From Thermus composti (GTDB lineage Bacteria; Deinococcota; Deinococci; Deinococcales; Thermaceae): a DNA stretch of 64,000 nt. Positions within the stretch are counted from its first letter, which is position 1; each line of letters starts with the position of its first letter. Below are positions 14,968 through 23,417 of the stretch, piece after piece. The notes under the pieces are model-generated. The model made no database searches. It was not told the origin of the DNA and was given only the letters and a program-made list of their open reading frames with translations. The translations under genes were made by a program, and so were the position numbers. The stretch covers positions 25,232 to 89,231 of the forward strand of contig NZ_BMPJ01000007.1 in NCBI RefSeq assembly GCF_014647535.1. The letters are read 5' to 3'.

Positions 14968-16086
14968 GTGAAGGGGATCCGGGACCCAAGGCTTATCCCC
15001 ATCGCCGAGAAGGTGGAGGCGGGGGAAAGGCTTTCCTTTGAGGACGGCCTCGTCCTCTACGAGACCCAGGACCTCCCCACCCTCATGCGCCTCGCCAACC
15101 GGGTGCGGGAGAGAAAGCACGGGCACAAGACCTACTTCGTCCACTCCATCCGCGTCTCCCAGACCAACATCTGCTACGTGGGGTGCACCTTCTGCGCCTT
15201 CCAAAGGCGCTTCGGGGAGGAAGGGGCCTGGGACTTTGACGTGGAGGAGGTGGTGGCCTGGGTGAAGGAGCGCTACCAGCCGGGCCTCACGGAGATCCAC
15301 CTCACCGCCGGGCACCACCCCAAAAGGCCCTTCTCCTACTACCTGGACCTGGTGCGGGCCCTCAAGGAGAACTTCCCCGGGGTCCAGGTGAAGGCCTGGA
15401 CGGCGGCGGAGATCCACCACTTCTCCAAGATCGCCCGCCTGCCCTACCGGGAGGTGCTGCAGGCGCTAAAGGAAGCGGGCCTGGACGCCATGCCCGGGGG
15501 CGGGGCGGAGATCTTCGCCGAGCGGGTGCGTAAAAAGATCGCCCGGGCCAAGGTCTCGGCGGAAGGGTGGCTGGAGATCCACCGCATCGCCCACGAGCTC
15601 GGGATCCCCACCAACGCCACCATGCTCTACGGGCACATAGAGACCCTCGAGGAGCGCCTGGACCACATGGACCGCCTGCGCCGCCTCCAGGACGAGACCG
15701 GGGGGTTCATGAGCTTCATCCCCCTGGCCTTCCAGCCCGACGGGAACCAGCTCGCCCGGGAACTGGGCAAAAGGGAGTTCACCACGGGGCTGGACGACCT
15801 TAGGAACCTGGCGGTGGCCCGGCTTTACCTGGACAACATCCCCCACATCAAGGGGTACTGGGCCACCCTGACCCCCGAGCTCGCCCAGGTTTCCCTGGAC
15901 TGGGGGGTGACGGACATAGACGGGACCCTCATTGAGGAAAGGATCGTCCACATGGCGGGAAGCCCCACCCCCCAGGGCCTCACCAAGCGGGAGCTGGCCC
16001 GGATCATCCTCAAGGCGGGGCGCCTTCCCGTGGAGCGGGACGCCCTCTACCGGGAGATCCGCATCTGGGACCGGGTGGAGGCCTAG
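14968..16086 (+). CDS. mqnE: Aminofutalosine synthase (radical SAM)
   Basis: A 372-residue radical SAM enzyme that adds the adenosyl radical to 3-enolpyruvyl-benzoate in the futalosine route to menaquinone. The cluster motif CYVGCTFC (C-x3-C-x2-C) is preceded by RVSQTNI, and GHHPKRPFSYY and MLYGHIET follow, all typical of MqnE. GTG start at 14968; the mqnA start follows the stop with no gap. Placement of mqnE before mqnA supports this choice over MqnC. Confidence 0.93.
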   Translation: MKGIRDPRLIPIAEKVEAGERLSFEDGLVLYETQDLPTLMRLANRVRERKHGHKTYFVHSIRVSQTNICYVGCTFCAFQRRFGEEGAWDFDVEEVVAWVKERYQPGLTEIHLTAGHHPKRPFSYYLDLVRALKENFPGVQVKAWTAAEIHHFSKIARLPYREVLQALKEAGLDAMPGGGAEIFAERVRKKIARAKVSAEGWLEIHRIAHELGIPTNATMLYGHIETLEERLDHMDRLRRLQDETGGFMSFIPLAFQPDGNQLARELGKREFTTGLDDLRNLAVARLYLDNIPHIKGYWATLTPELAQVSLDWGVTDIDGTLIEERIVHMAGSPTPQGLTKRELARIILKAGRLPVERDALYREIRIWDRVEA

Positions 16087-16899
16087 ATGGGCTACGTCCT
16101 CGGCCTTCCCCGCTACGCCAACGTCTCCCCCCTCCACCACTTCCTTAAACCCGAGGGCTTCCAGGTGCGCTACGCCGTCCCCGCCGAGCTCAACCGCCTT
16201 CTCCTATCGGGAGAGGTGGGGCTTTCCCTGGTGTCCAGCTACTTTTACCTCAAGCACCAGGAGGCCCTGGGGCTCCTTCCCGACTTCTCCGTGGCGGTTC
16301 TGGGGAGGGTCTACTCGGTGAACCTCTTCCACAAGGGGCGGTTAGAGGACCTAAAGCGCATCGCCCTCACCACGGAAAGCGCCACCAGCGTGGCCCTCCT
16401 AAAGCTCCTCCTAAAGGAAAGGGGGTTGGAACCCACCTACGAGCGGGCCGAGGGAGAGCTGGAGCTCCTTTCCGCTTACGACGGCGTTCTCCTCATCGGC
16501 GACCGGGCCATCAGGGCCTACGCCGCCCTTCTCCCAAAAGTCCCCGAAACGCCCCACACCCTCCCCACCCGCTTCGGGGAGGTAGAGGTGGCGGACCTCT
16601 CCACCTTGTGGTTTCAAAGGACCCGCCTCCCCTTCGTCTTCGCCGTCTGGGCCTATAGGCGGGAAAACCCACCCCCCAAGCCCCTGGTGCAAGCCCTTAG
16701 GGAAGCCCGACGGGAGGGCCTGGGACGGCTTAGGGAGGTGGCCGAGGCCGAGGCCCAAAGGCTTGGCGTCCACCCAGCCCTCCTCCAGCACTACCTCTGG
16801 AACTTCCGCTACCACCTGGAGGAGCCCGACCGCCTGGGCCTCCAGGCCTTCGCCGAGGCCTTGGGCCTCCCCTTCCGGCCGGTCTATTACCCTGGATAG
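16087..16899 (+). CDS. mqnA: Chorismate dehydratase
   Basis: A 270-residue periplasmic-binding-protein-like enzyme that converts chorismate to 3-enolpyruvyl-benzoate, the first futalosine-pathway step. It opens with LPRYANVSPLHHFL and contains SSYFYLKHQEALGLLPDFSVA and TTESATSVALLKLLL, both characteristic. It starts directly after mqnE and draws on chorismate, the same pool fed by the DAHP synthase operon downstream. The sigma-A promoter of yceI begins four bases after its stop. Confidence 0.93.
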   Translation: MGYVLGLPRYANVSPLHHFLKPEGFQVRYAVPAELNRLLLSGEVGLSLVSSYFYLKHQEALGLLPDFSVAVLGRVYSVNLFHKGRLEDLKRIALTTESATSVALLKLLLKERGLEPTYERAEGELELLSAYDGVLLIGDRAIRAYAALLPKVPETPHTLPTRFGEVEVADLSTLWFQRTRLPFVFAVWAYRRENPPPKPLVQALREARREGLGRLREVAEAEAQRLGVHPALLQHYLWNFRYHLEEPDRLGLQAFAEALGLPFRPVYYPG

Positions 16900-16902
16900 C
16901 GC

Positions 16903-16931
16903 TTGACTTTTTATAGCGCTTTGGTTATCAT
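16903..16931 (+). promoter_or_regulatory. Strong sigma-A promoter of yceI
   Basis: TTGACT (16903-16908), a 17-base spacer, and TATCAT (16926-16931). It starts four bases after the mqnA stop. The expected transcript start, 7 bases past the -10 box, is the first base of the leader hairpin. Confidence 0.8.
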
Positions 16932-16937
16932 GCCCCC

Positions 16938-16959
16938 TGGGCCTCTGGCCCAAAGGAGG
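16938..16959 (+). promoter_or_regulatory. 5' leader hairpin joined to a Shine-Dalgarno site (yceI)
   Basis: TGGGCC-TCT-GGCCCA (16938-16952) forms a six-pair hairpin, and its last A is the first base of AAAGGAGG (16952-16959), which lies 6 bases before the GTG. GCCCCC fills the space between -10 box and hairpin. The mdh leader at 35136-35162 has the same parts with the same distances. Confidence 0.7.
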
Positions 16960-16965
16960 TGCGCC

Positions 16966-17496
16966 GTGCGTTGGAAGCTGGACCCGACCCACACCAGTGT
17001 GGAGTTCGCCGTGCGCCACATGATGATCGCCACGGTGAAGGGGACGATCAACCTCAAGGAAGGCTATGTGGAAACCGACGAGACCGGGAAGCCTATCCGG
17101 GTGGAGGCCCGGCTGGACGCGGCCAGCATCCACACCGGCGTGGCCGACCGGGACAACCACCTGCGCTCCCCCGACTTCCTGGACGTGGCCAACCACCCGG
17201 AGATCGTGTTCAAGAGCGAGAAGATCACCCCCCTGGGGGAGGGCCGCTACCGGGTGGAAGGGGAGGTGACCATCCGGGGCGTGACCCGGCCCCTTTCCTT
17301 TGAGGTGGAGACCTATGGCCCCGCCAAGGACCCCTGGGGGAACGAGCGCATCGCCGCCCACTTTGAGGGGAAGCTGAACCGGAAGGACTTCGGCCTCACC
17401 TGGAACATGCCCCTGGAGGCCGGGGGGCTTCTCGTGGGGGAGGAGGTCCGCTTCAGCGTGGACACCCAGGCGGTGAAGGAGGCGGTGGCCCAGTAA
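16966..17496 (+). CDS. YceI-family lipid-binding protein
   Basis: A 176-residue lipocalin-like protein opening RWKLDPTHTSVEFAVRHMM, followed by GTINLKEG and KLNRKDFGLTWN. The Thermus homologue TT1927b binds a polyisoprenoid, as I recall from its structure. No signal peptide is present, so unlike many YceI proteins it should be cytosolic. The GTG at 16966 is chosen for its AAAGGAGG site; the frame upstream is promoter and leader. It sits beside menaquinone genes, so carrying a prenyl quinone precursor is an attractive inference. Its stop overlaps the next start by one base (TAATG). Confidence 0.9.
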   Translation: MRWKLDPTHTSVEFAVRHMMIATVKGTINLKEGYVETDETGKPIRVEARLDAASIHTGVADRDNHLRSPDFLDVANHPEIVFKSEKITPLGEGRYRVEGEVTIRGVTRPLSFEVETYGPAKDPWGNERIAAHFEGKLNRKDFGLTWNMPLEAGGLLVGEEVRFSVDTQAVKEAVAQ

Positions 17497-18275
17497 TGGC
17501 CTTTCCCCGGCGGCTCCTCGGCCTAAGCCTTAGGGTGAAGGAGCTCGGGGCCGCCCTTTTCTTCTACCGGGACCTCCTGGGCCTAAAGGTGGAGGCGGAC
17601 CCACCCCGCTACCGGCTTTTCCCGGAGGGGAAGGGATTTTTCCTAGACCTAATCCACGACCCTCAGGCCCCCCTAAGGCCCTACCCCTCGGTGGGGCTCT
17701 ACCACTTCGCCCTTCTCCTGCCGAACCGTGAGGCCCTGGCCGGGGTCTTCCGCAGGCTTCTGGAGGCGGGGGCCCACTTTGAGGGGGCGGCGGACCACGG
17801 GGTCTCGGAGGCCCTTTACTTCCGCGACCCCGAGGGAAACGGCCTCGAGCTCTACCGAGACCGCCCCCAGGGGGAATGGCCCAAAGGGCCCCTGATGTTC
17901 ACGGCACCCCTGGACCTGGAGAAGCTCCTTCGGGAAAACCCTAGGCCCGCCCCCCTTCCCCCCGAAACCCTCCTCGGCCACCTCCACCTCCACGTGGAGG
18001 ACCTGGCGGCGGCGGAGGCCTTCTTCGCCGGGAGGCTTGGCATGGAGGTCACCTTGCGCACCTACCCCGGGGCCCTCTTCTTCGCCTGGGATCGCTACCA
18101 CCACCACGTGGGGGCGAACACCTGGGCGGGGAGGCGCAAGGCGGAGGAAGGGGCCACGGGGCTTTTGGGCTACACCCTCCTCGCCCCTCCCGGCGTGGCC
18201 CCCGGGGCCTTTCGGGACCCCACCGGGGCCTTGGCGGAGGTCTTGACGGAAGCCCCCCTTCCCCTTAGACTCTAA
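17496..18275 (+). CDS. Tandem VOC (glyoxalase/dioxygenase) protein
   Basis: A 259-residue protein of two vicinal-oxygen-chelate domains (about 1-125 and 145-259). The first ends in FRDPEGNGLELYRDRP, the usual C-terminal metal-binding strand; the second contains LGHLHLHVEDLAAAEAFF and YHHHVGANTW. The layout matches B. subtilis CatE-like 2,3-dioxygenases. It is translationally coupled to yceI. Its 3' end carries the promoter of the aromatic attenuator. The substrate is unknown. Confidence 0.85.
   Translation: MAFPRRLLGLSLRVKELGAALFFYRDLLGLKVEADPPRYRLFPEGKGFFLDLIHDPQAPLRPYPSVGLYHFALLLPNREALAGVFRRLLEAGAHFEGAADHGVSEALYFRDPEGNGLELYRDRPQGEWPKGPLMFTAPLDLEKLLRENPRPAPLPPETLLGHLHLHVEDLAAAEAFFAGRLGMEVTLRTYPGALFFAWDRYHHHVGANTWAGRRKAEEGATGLLGYTLLAPPGVAPGAFRDPTGALAEVLTEAPLPLRL
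18243..18271 (+). promoter_or_regulatory. Sigma-A promoter of the aroF-tyrA attenuator
   Basis: TTGACG (18243-18248), 17-base spacer, TAGACT (18266-18271), inside the 3' end of the VOC gene. The expected start near 18278 leaves about five bases before the leader-peptide ATG. Confidence 0.7.
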
Positions 18276-18282
18276 CCCAACT

Positions 18283-18348
18283 ATGCGGACCCTAGGGCGC
18301 TACTTCGGCTTTTATTATCCCGCCGGGGGCGCCCTGCGGTCTGCGTAG
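18283..18348 (+). CDS. Aromatic leader peptide (attenuator control peptide)
   Basis: A 21-codon frame from ATG at 18283 to TAG at 18346-18348. Residues 7-12 read YFGFYY: three Tyr and two Phe in six codons, far above chance, just ahead of mutually exclusive hairpins and of the gene for the first enzyme of aromatic synthesis. No Shine-Dalgarno site is seen; with the promoter at 18243-18271 the message is nearly leaderless. Stalling at these codons when charged tRNA-Tyr or tRNA-Phe is scarce would control readthrough into aroF-tyrA. It is too short to be supported by coding statistics alone; the codon run and structures carry the case. Confidence 0.75.
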   Translation: MRTLGRYFGFYYPAGGALRSA

Positions 18349-18398
18349 GCCCGTACCGCAAAAAGGGCGCCCCCAAAAAGGGGGCGCCCGAGGTTTTT
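18325..18398 (+). promoter_or_regulatory. Transcription attenuator: antiterminator and terminator
   Basis: Terminator: GGGCGCCCCC (18365-18374), loop AAAAA, GGGGGCGCCC (18380-18389), then GAGG and T5 (18394-18398). The element GGGGGCGCCC also occurs at 18325-18334 inside the leader-peptide gene and can pair with 18365-18374 instead; that alternative stem is extended by TGCGGT (18335-18340) with ACCGCA (18355-18360), leaving AAAA bulged. The two structures exclude each other. A ribosome at the leader stop would cover 18325-18334 and favour termination; one stalled at codons 7-8 would leave it free. Confidence 0.75.
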
Positions 18399-18410
18399 GG
18401 GAGGGAAGCC

Positions 18411-19445
18411 ATGCTGATCGTGATGAAGCGGGGCCACACGGAGGCGGAGCTAGAGGAGGTCATCCGGGAGATTGAGAAGGTGGGCTACCGGCCCCACGTC
18501 TCCCGAGGGGTGGAGACCACCCTGGTGGGGGCCATCGGCCGGGGGCCCACCCCGGAACTCATGGAGCACTTCCGGGCGCTTCCCGGGGTGGCCGAGGTCA
18601 TCCCCATCTCCAAGCCCTGGAAGCTGGCGAGCCTCGAGGTCCAGCCCTTCCCCACCGTCTTGGAGTTCCCCACGGGCAAGACGGGGGGCGGCCACGTGAT
18701 GGTGGCGGCGGGGCCTTGCGGGGTGGAGTCCTTGGAGCAGACCCTTAAGGCCGCCCGCTACGTGAAGGCCCACGGGGGCCACATGCTCCGGGGCGGGGCC
18801 TTCAAGCCCAGGACGAGCCCCTACGCCTTCCAGGGGCTTGGGGTGGAGGGCCTGAAGATCCTGGCCGAGGCCAAGAGGGAGACGGGCCTTCCCATCGTCA
18901 CCGAGGTCCTCTCCCCGGACCAGGTGGAGCTCGTGGCCCAGTACGCCGACGTCCTCCAGATCGGGGCCCGCAACGCCCAGAACTTCCCCCTCCTCCAGGC
19001 GGTGGGGGAGGCGGGGAAGCCCGTCCTCCTCAAGCGGGGGATGAGCATGACCCTGGAAGAGTTCCTCATGAGCGCCGAGTACATCCTCTCCCGGGGCAAC
19101 ATGCGGGTGATCCTGGTGGAGCGGGGGATCCGCACCTTTGAGAAGGCCACCCGCTTCACCCTGGACGTGGCCGCCGTGCCCGTCCTAAAAAGCTGGACCC
19201 ACCTCCCCGTCTGGATAGACCCCTCCCACCCGGCGGGCAAAAGGGACTGGGTCATCCCCTTGGCTTTGGCGGGGCTTGCCGCGGGGGCGGACGGCCTCAT
19301 CGTGGAAACCCACCCCGAGCCGGAAAAGGCCCTCTCCGACGCCGCCCAGCAGCTCCACGAGGAGGAGTTCGCCGAGCTCATGGAGAAGGTGCGCCGCCTG
19401 GCAGCCGCCTTGGGCAAGCACCTCGCCGCCCCCGTCTTAGGATGA
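18411..19445 (+). CDS. aroF: 3-deoxy-7-phosphoheptulonate (DAHP) synthase, type I-beta
   Basis: Joins phosphoenolpyruvate and erythrose-4-phosphate, the entry step to chorismate. 344 residues: an N-terminal ferredoxin-like domain (about 1-70), the part that binds feedback inhibitors in the Thermotoga enzyme, then the TIM barrel with AAGPCGVES (metal-ligand cysteine), KPRTSPYAFQG, WIDPSHPAGKRD and the glutamate of VETHPEP. It is the first gene after the attenuator and has GGGAGGGAAGCC before the ATG. Tyr/Phe control at two levels, attenuation and allostery, is inferred. Overlaps tyrA as ATGA. Confidence 0.95.
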   Translation: MLIVMKRGHTEAELEEVIREIEKVGYRPHVSRGVETTLVGAIGRGPTPELMEHFRALPGVAEVIPISKPWKLASLEVQPFPTVLEFPTGKTGGGHVMVAAGPCGVESLEQTLKAARYVKAHGGHMLRGGAFKPRTSPYAFQGLGVEGLKILAEAKRETGLPIVTEVLSPDQVELVAQYADVLQIGARNAQNFPLLQAVGEAGKPVLLKRGMSMTLEEFLMSAEYILSRGNMRVILVERGIRTFEKATRFTLDVAAVPVLKSWTHLPVWIDPSHPAGKRDWVIPLALAGLAAGADGLIVETHPEPEKALSDAAQQLHEEEFAELMEKVRRLAAALGKHLAAPVLG

Positions 19446-20521
19446 AGCCCCTTTTCGGCAAGGTAGGGATCTTCGGGGTGGGCCTTCTAGGGGGAAGCGT
19501 GGCCTTGTGCCTCAAGGAGCGCTTCCTGGCCGAGGAGGTCCACGCCTACGACCAAGACCCCCTGGCCCTGGAAAAGGCCCTTTTTCTCGGCGTGGCGGAC
19601 CGGGTGCACACCGAGCTAGGCCCCTGGGTGGGGGAGCTTTCCCTGGGGATCCTCGCGGCCCCCGTGGGGGCCTTACCGGAGCTCGGGAAGGCCCTTGCCC
19701 CTTGGGCCCATCCCCAAAGCCTCTGGACCGACGTGGGAAGCGTTAAGGCCAAGGTGGTGGCCGCCCTAGAAGGCCTCCTCCCCCACTACCTGGGGGGGCA
19801 CCCCATGGCGGGAAGCGAGCGGGCGGGGGTGGAAAACGCCCACGCCGGGCTTTTGCAAAACGCCGTCTGGGTGCTAACCCCCACGGAGAGGACGAGCCCC
19901 AAGGCCAAGGAAGGGATCCCCAGGCTGGTGGAGGCCCTGGGGGCTTATCCCCTCGAGGTCCCCCCCCTCCTCCACGACGAGCTGGTGGCCCGCATCTCCC
20001 ACCTCCCCTACCTCCTGGCCGTGGCCCTAAACCGCCTGGTGGCCCATAGCCCCCACAAGGACCTCCTCATGTTCCTGGCCGCCGGGGGCTTCCGCGACCT
20101 CACCCGGGTGGCCTCCGGCTCCCCCAGGATGAGCCGGGACATGGTGGTGGAAAACAAGGAGGCCCTAAAAGGGGCCATAGAGGAGCTAAGGGAGGTCCTC
20201 CTGGAGCTAGAAGGCCTCCTGGAAAACCCCGAGGCCCTCCTAAAGGCCGCCGAGGAGGCCAAGCGCACCCGGGATAGCCTCCCCATCGTGCGCCGAAGCC
20301 TCCTCCCCGAGATGCACGATCTCGTGGTCCAGGTGCCGGACCGCCCCGGGGAGATCGCCCGGATCGCCACCGCCCTGGGGGAGGCCGGGGTGAACATCAA
20401 GGACATAGAGGTCCTCACCATCCGGGAGACGGCGGGGGCCCTAAGGCTTTCCTTCGCCACCCGGGAGGAGCGGGAAACGGCTAAGGCGGTGCTAAGGGAA
20501 GCGGGCTACCGGCTACCCTAG
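19442..20521 (+). CDS. tyrA: Prephenate dehydrogenase with ACT domain
   Basis: Makes 4-hydroxyphenylpyruvate for tyrosine. 359 residues: NAD-binding GVGLLGGSVAL at residues 14-24, the prephenate site GGHPMAGSERAG, a helical dimer domain and a C-terminal ACT domain (LVVQVPDRPGEIARIATALGE, about 287-355) that commonly binds an amino acid for feedback control. It shares the attenuated transcript with aroF. Its end overlaps the convergent diguanylate cyclase gene by 9 bp. Confidence 0.94.
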   Translation: MKPLFGKVGIFGVGLLGGSVALCLKERFLAEEVHAYDQDPLALEKALFLGVADRVHTELGPWVGELSLGILAAPVGALPELGKALAPWAHPQSLWTDVGSVKAKVVAALEGLLPHYLGGHPMAGSERAGVENAHAGLLQNAVWVLTPTERTSPKAKEGIPRLVEALGAYPLEVPPLLHDELVARISHLPYLLAVALNRLVAHSPHKDLLMFLAAGGFRDLTRVASGSPRMSRDMVVENKEALKGAIEELREVLLELEGLLENPEALLKAAEEAKRTRDSLPIVRRSLLPEMHDLVVQVPDRPGEIARIATALGEAGVNIKDIEVLTIRETAGALRLSFATREERETAKAVLREAGYRLP

Positions 20522-21463
20522 CTCCTCCGTGGCGCGGGCCACCCGGTCCTTGCCCCCCGCCTTGGCCCGGTAAAGGGCCTCATCCGCCCGGCGGTAGAGG
20601 TCCTGAAGGTCCCCCCGGTAGGTGGCCACCCCAAAGCTCGCCGTGATCCCCAGGGCCTTTAGCCCCTCCCGGAGCCTTTCCGCCAGGTGCGTCGCCTGCG
20701 CCCCGGAGGTCCTGGGGAGGAGGATGGCGAACTCCTCGCCCCCCCACCGGCCCACCAGGTCCTGCTGGCGCACGTGGGCGATAAGGTAGCGCCCCACCTC
20801 CCTTAAGAGGCGGTCCCCCTCGGGGTGGCCCTTCTCGTCGTTTATCTTCTTGAAGTCGTCCAGGTCCAAGAGGACCAGGCTTAAGGGCTCCCCGCCCCGC
20901 TCCACCCGGGCTGCCTCCCGCTCCAAGGCCATCTCCAGGGCCCTGCGGTTGGGAAGCCCGGTGAGGGAGCAGGTGAGGGCCTGCTCCCGCCAGAAGCGCA
21001 CCTGGCCGTAAAACTCCCGGAAGCGGGCGAGGAGGAGGGTGAGGGCGAGGAGCACGGGCTGGCTTAGGGCGAAGTACCCGTAGAAAAACCCCAAGGGTTT
21101 CCCCAGAAGCACCGGCCCCAGGGCCAGGAGCGAGGCCCAAAACCCCCCCACCGCCAAGGACCGGGGCCAGGGGTAGGCGAAGGCGGCGAGGAGGTAGAGG
21201 GCGGAAGACCAGAACCCCACCACGGGCCAGTCTTCCCCGGCCCTCCCAACCTCAAAGAGGAGGTAGGCCCCAAGGGCGTGGACCAGAAGCTTGGGGGCCC
21301 GCCTCGGCCCCTGGCGCAAGGCCAGGAGGAAGAGGAGGGCGAAAACCCCGTAGGCGGCCCAAACCCAAGGCCCCTGGGGCGGGGAAAAAAGGAGCCGAAG
21401 GCCGACGCCCAAGGGAAGACCAAGCCAGGCCAGCGCGTACAATCCCCTCGCCCAGCGGTCCAT
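20513..21463 (-). CDS. Membrane diguanylate cyclase (GGDEF)
   Basis: A 316-residue membrane protein with six hydrophobic segments (residues 5-135) and a GGDEF domain (about 155-316) that would make cyclic di-GMP. The active-site motif is GGEEF, an allowed variant, and RQQD five residues before it forms the inhibitory I-site, so product feedback is likely. LDDFKKINDEKGHPEGD is intact. The membrane part is a sensor of unknown ligand. TAAAAA lies 7 bases before the ATG, so the message may be leaderless. Confidence 0.92.
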   Translation of the reverse strand: MDRWARGLYALAWLGLPLGVGLRLLFSPPQGPWVWAAYGVFALLFLLALRQGPRRAPKLLVHALGAYLLFEVGRAGEDWPVVGFWSSALYLLAAFAYPWPRSLAVGGFWASLLALGPVLLGKPLGFFYGYFALSQPVLLALTLLLARFREFYGQVRFWREQALTCSLTGLPNRRALEMALEREAARVERGGEPLSLVLLDLDDFKKINDEKGHPEGDRLLREVGRYLIAHVRQQDLVGRWGGEEFAILLPRTSGAQATHLAERLREGLKALGITASFGVATYRGDLQDLYRRADEALYRAKAGGKDRVARATEELG

Positions 21464-21509
21464 GGAGGCATTTTTACCGAGGGGTGTGTAAAAGCTGTGA
21501 AAGCTAACC

Positions 21510-22862
21510 CTAGGGCAGGACCTTCCCCGGGTTCAGAAGCCCCCAAGGGTCCAGGGCCTCCTTGACCGCCTCGAGGGCCCCCAGGGTCTCGGGGTCCACC
21601 GCCTCCCCCATGAACTTCCGCTTCATGAAGCCGATGCCGTGCTCCCCGGAAAGCACCCCCCCGTGCCTTAGGGCCACCCGGACGATCTCGTGGGCGAGCT
21701 CCCAGACCTTCTCCTCGCTCTCCCTCCTGGGGTCAAAGAGGATGTTGGGGTGGAGGTTCCCGTCCCCGATGTGGCCGAACTGGACCACCACGAGGCCGAA
21801 GGCCTTTCCCAGGGCCTCAATCTCCCGCACCACCTGGGGCAGGGCCGAGCGGGGCACGGCGATGTCCTCGTTCACCCGCTTGGGGCGGATCCGGCCCAAG
21901 GCGGGGCTCACCGCCCGCCGGGCCCGCCAGAGGGCCTCCGCCTCCCCCTCGTCCCGGGCCCGCCGCACCTTTCCCCCTAGAGCCAAGGCGGTCTCCTCCA
22001 GAAGGGCGAGCTCCTCCTGCACCAGCTCGGGGTCGTCCCCGTCCGTCTCGGCGAGGAGGAGGGCGTGCCCCCGGGGAAGGCCCATATGGAGGTAGTCCTC
22101 CACGGCGTCCACGCAAGAAGCGTCCAGAAACTCCAGCCTGGCCGGGACCGCCCCCAAGGCGATGGCCCGGGAGACCGCCTCCGCCAAAGCCTCCACCTGA
22201 GGAAAGAGGGCCATGAGGGTGGCCCGGTGCTTGGGAAAGGGGAGGAGCCTCACCCTGGCCCCGGTGATGAGGCCCAAGGTCCCCTCGGAGCCCACCAGAA
22301 GCCCGGGGAGGTCGTAGGCCTTGCGGTCTAAGCGGTGGACCTCCCCAAAGGCGTCCACCCACTCCAGCTCCAAGAGGTAGTCCCCCGTGACCCCGTACTT
22401 AAAGCAAAGGGGCCCCCCGGCGTTTTCCCCCAGGTTCCCCCCCAGGGTGCTGGTGCGGTAGGAGGCGGGGTCTGGAGGGTAGAAGAGGCCGAAGGGCCTC
22501 GCCGCCTCGGAAATCCGGGCGGTGGTCACCCCGGGCTCGGCCCAGGCGGTCTGGGTGCGGGGGTCCACCTCGAGGCGGGTCATGCGGGTGAAGGCCACGG
22601 CGATGGCCTCCTCCAAGGGCACCGAGCCCCCGCTCAGGCCGCTTCCCGCCCCCCGGGGGACCAGGGGAACGCCGAAATTTCGGGAAAGGCGCACCAAGGC
22701 CTGGACCTCCTCCCGGGTCTCGGGCAGGACCACCGCCAAGGGCTCCTCGCCCACCAGGATGGCGTCGTAGCGGTAAACCGCCTTCTCGGGGCGGGCAAGG
22801 AGAACCCTCGGGCCGAAGAGGCGCTTGAGCTCGTCCAACAGAGCCTTGGGGGAGGCCACCAT
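21510..22862 (-). CDS. glcD: FAD-linked oxidase, glycolate oxidase GlcD-like
   Basis: A 450-residue cytosolic flavoprotein with the FAD-binding PCMH domain ([13 protein letters not shown] and [13 protein letters not shown]) and the C-terminal domain with [13 protein letters not shown] and [10 protein letters not shown]. It oxidises glycolate or D-lactate in this family. The partner subunits GlcE and GlcF are not in the window, so it may act as a stand-alone D-lactate or 2-hydroxyacid dehydrogenase. TAGCCT lies exactly 6 bases before the ATG, pointing to a leaderless message. Confidence 0.87.
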   Translation of the reverse strand: MVASPKALLDELKRLFGPRVLLARPEKAVYRYDAILVGEEPLAVVLPETREEVQALVRLSRNFGVPLVPRGAGSGLSGGSVPLEEAIAVAFTRMTRLEVDPRTQTAWAEPGVTTARISEAARPFGLFYPPDPASYRTSTLGGNLGENAGGPLCFKYGVTGDYLLELEWVDAFGEVHRLDRKAYDLPGLLVGSEGTLGLITGARVRLLPFPKHRATLMALFPQVEALAEAVSRAIALGAVPARLEFLDASCVDAVEDYLHMGLPRGHALLLAETDGDDPELVQEELALLEETALALGGKVRRARDEGEAEALWRARRAVSPALGRIRPKRVNEDIAVPRSALPQVVREIEALGKAFGLVVVQFGHIGDGNLHPNILFDPRRESEEKVWELAHEIVRVALRHGGVLSGEHGIGFMKRKFMGEAVDPETLGALEAVKEALDPWGLLNPGKVLP

Positions 22863-22874
22863 GCCTTTAGGCTA

Positions 22875-23345
22875 CTAGGGCGCCGTCTCGTAGGGGTCGC
22901 ATCCCGAGGAGCTGTCGGGGACCATGACCACGGAGCTTCGCACGTAGTCCGAGGCTGCGCCCCCGTGGAACCCCCTTACCCAAAGCACCTTGTTGTCCAC
23001 GGGCTCCACGATGATGCCCTGAGGGCTTAGGGACTGCTGGGTCTGGGAAGGGGTCACGTCCACGTACCCCGTGACCCGGCCCTCGCCAAGGATAAAGGTG
23101 TTGAGGTCCGCCACCTTCTGCCCTGGGCGGGCCTCCCAAGGGTGCTGGCCCTCGGCCAGGAGGTAGACCTCGAGGCGGTCTATCAACCCCGAGAAGTCAA
23201 AGCCGAAGTCCACCCGGGTGGTCCTATAGGTGCAGTAGCGGTCCTGGCTCCAGAGGTTCCGGATCTCCGGGGGAAGGGGGGTGATGACGATCGCACACCC
23301 CCCAAGGAGCGCCCCAAGAAGCAACAACCCTAAACGCGCCCACAT
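22875..23345 (-). CDS. Predicted lipoprotein, function unknown
   Basis: A 156-residue secreted protein. The N-terminus MWARLGLLLLGALLGGC is a lipoprotein signal peptide with the lipobox LGGC and C17 as the lipidated residue. The mature part has no family I recognise; it is polar, with four cysteines including C17 (C17, C38, C149 visible in CAIV, RYCTY, SGCDP). ATG 23345 is chosen because it alone puts the signal peptide at the N-terminus; the long open frame upstream overlaps the divergent EVE gene. TACCTT lies 7 bases before the ATG as a possible -10 box. Confidence 0.75.
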   Translation of the reverse strand: MWARLGLLLLGALLGGCAIVITPLPPEIRNLWSQDRYCTYRTTRVDFGFDFSGLIDRLEVYLLAEGQHPWEARPGQKVADLNTFILGEGRVTGYVDVTPSQTQQSLSPQGIIVEPVDNKVLWVRGFHGGAASDYVRSSVVMVPDSSSGCDPYETAP

Positions 23346-23417
23346 ACATCCCAAGGTAAGGCCCAGCCCTATCCCCCGGGGTGACGCCCCGCTAAAGGGG
23401 GCTTTAGACTTTAGGCC

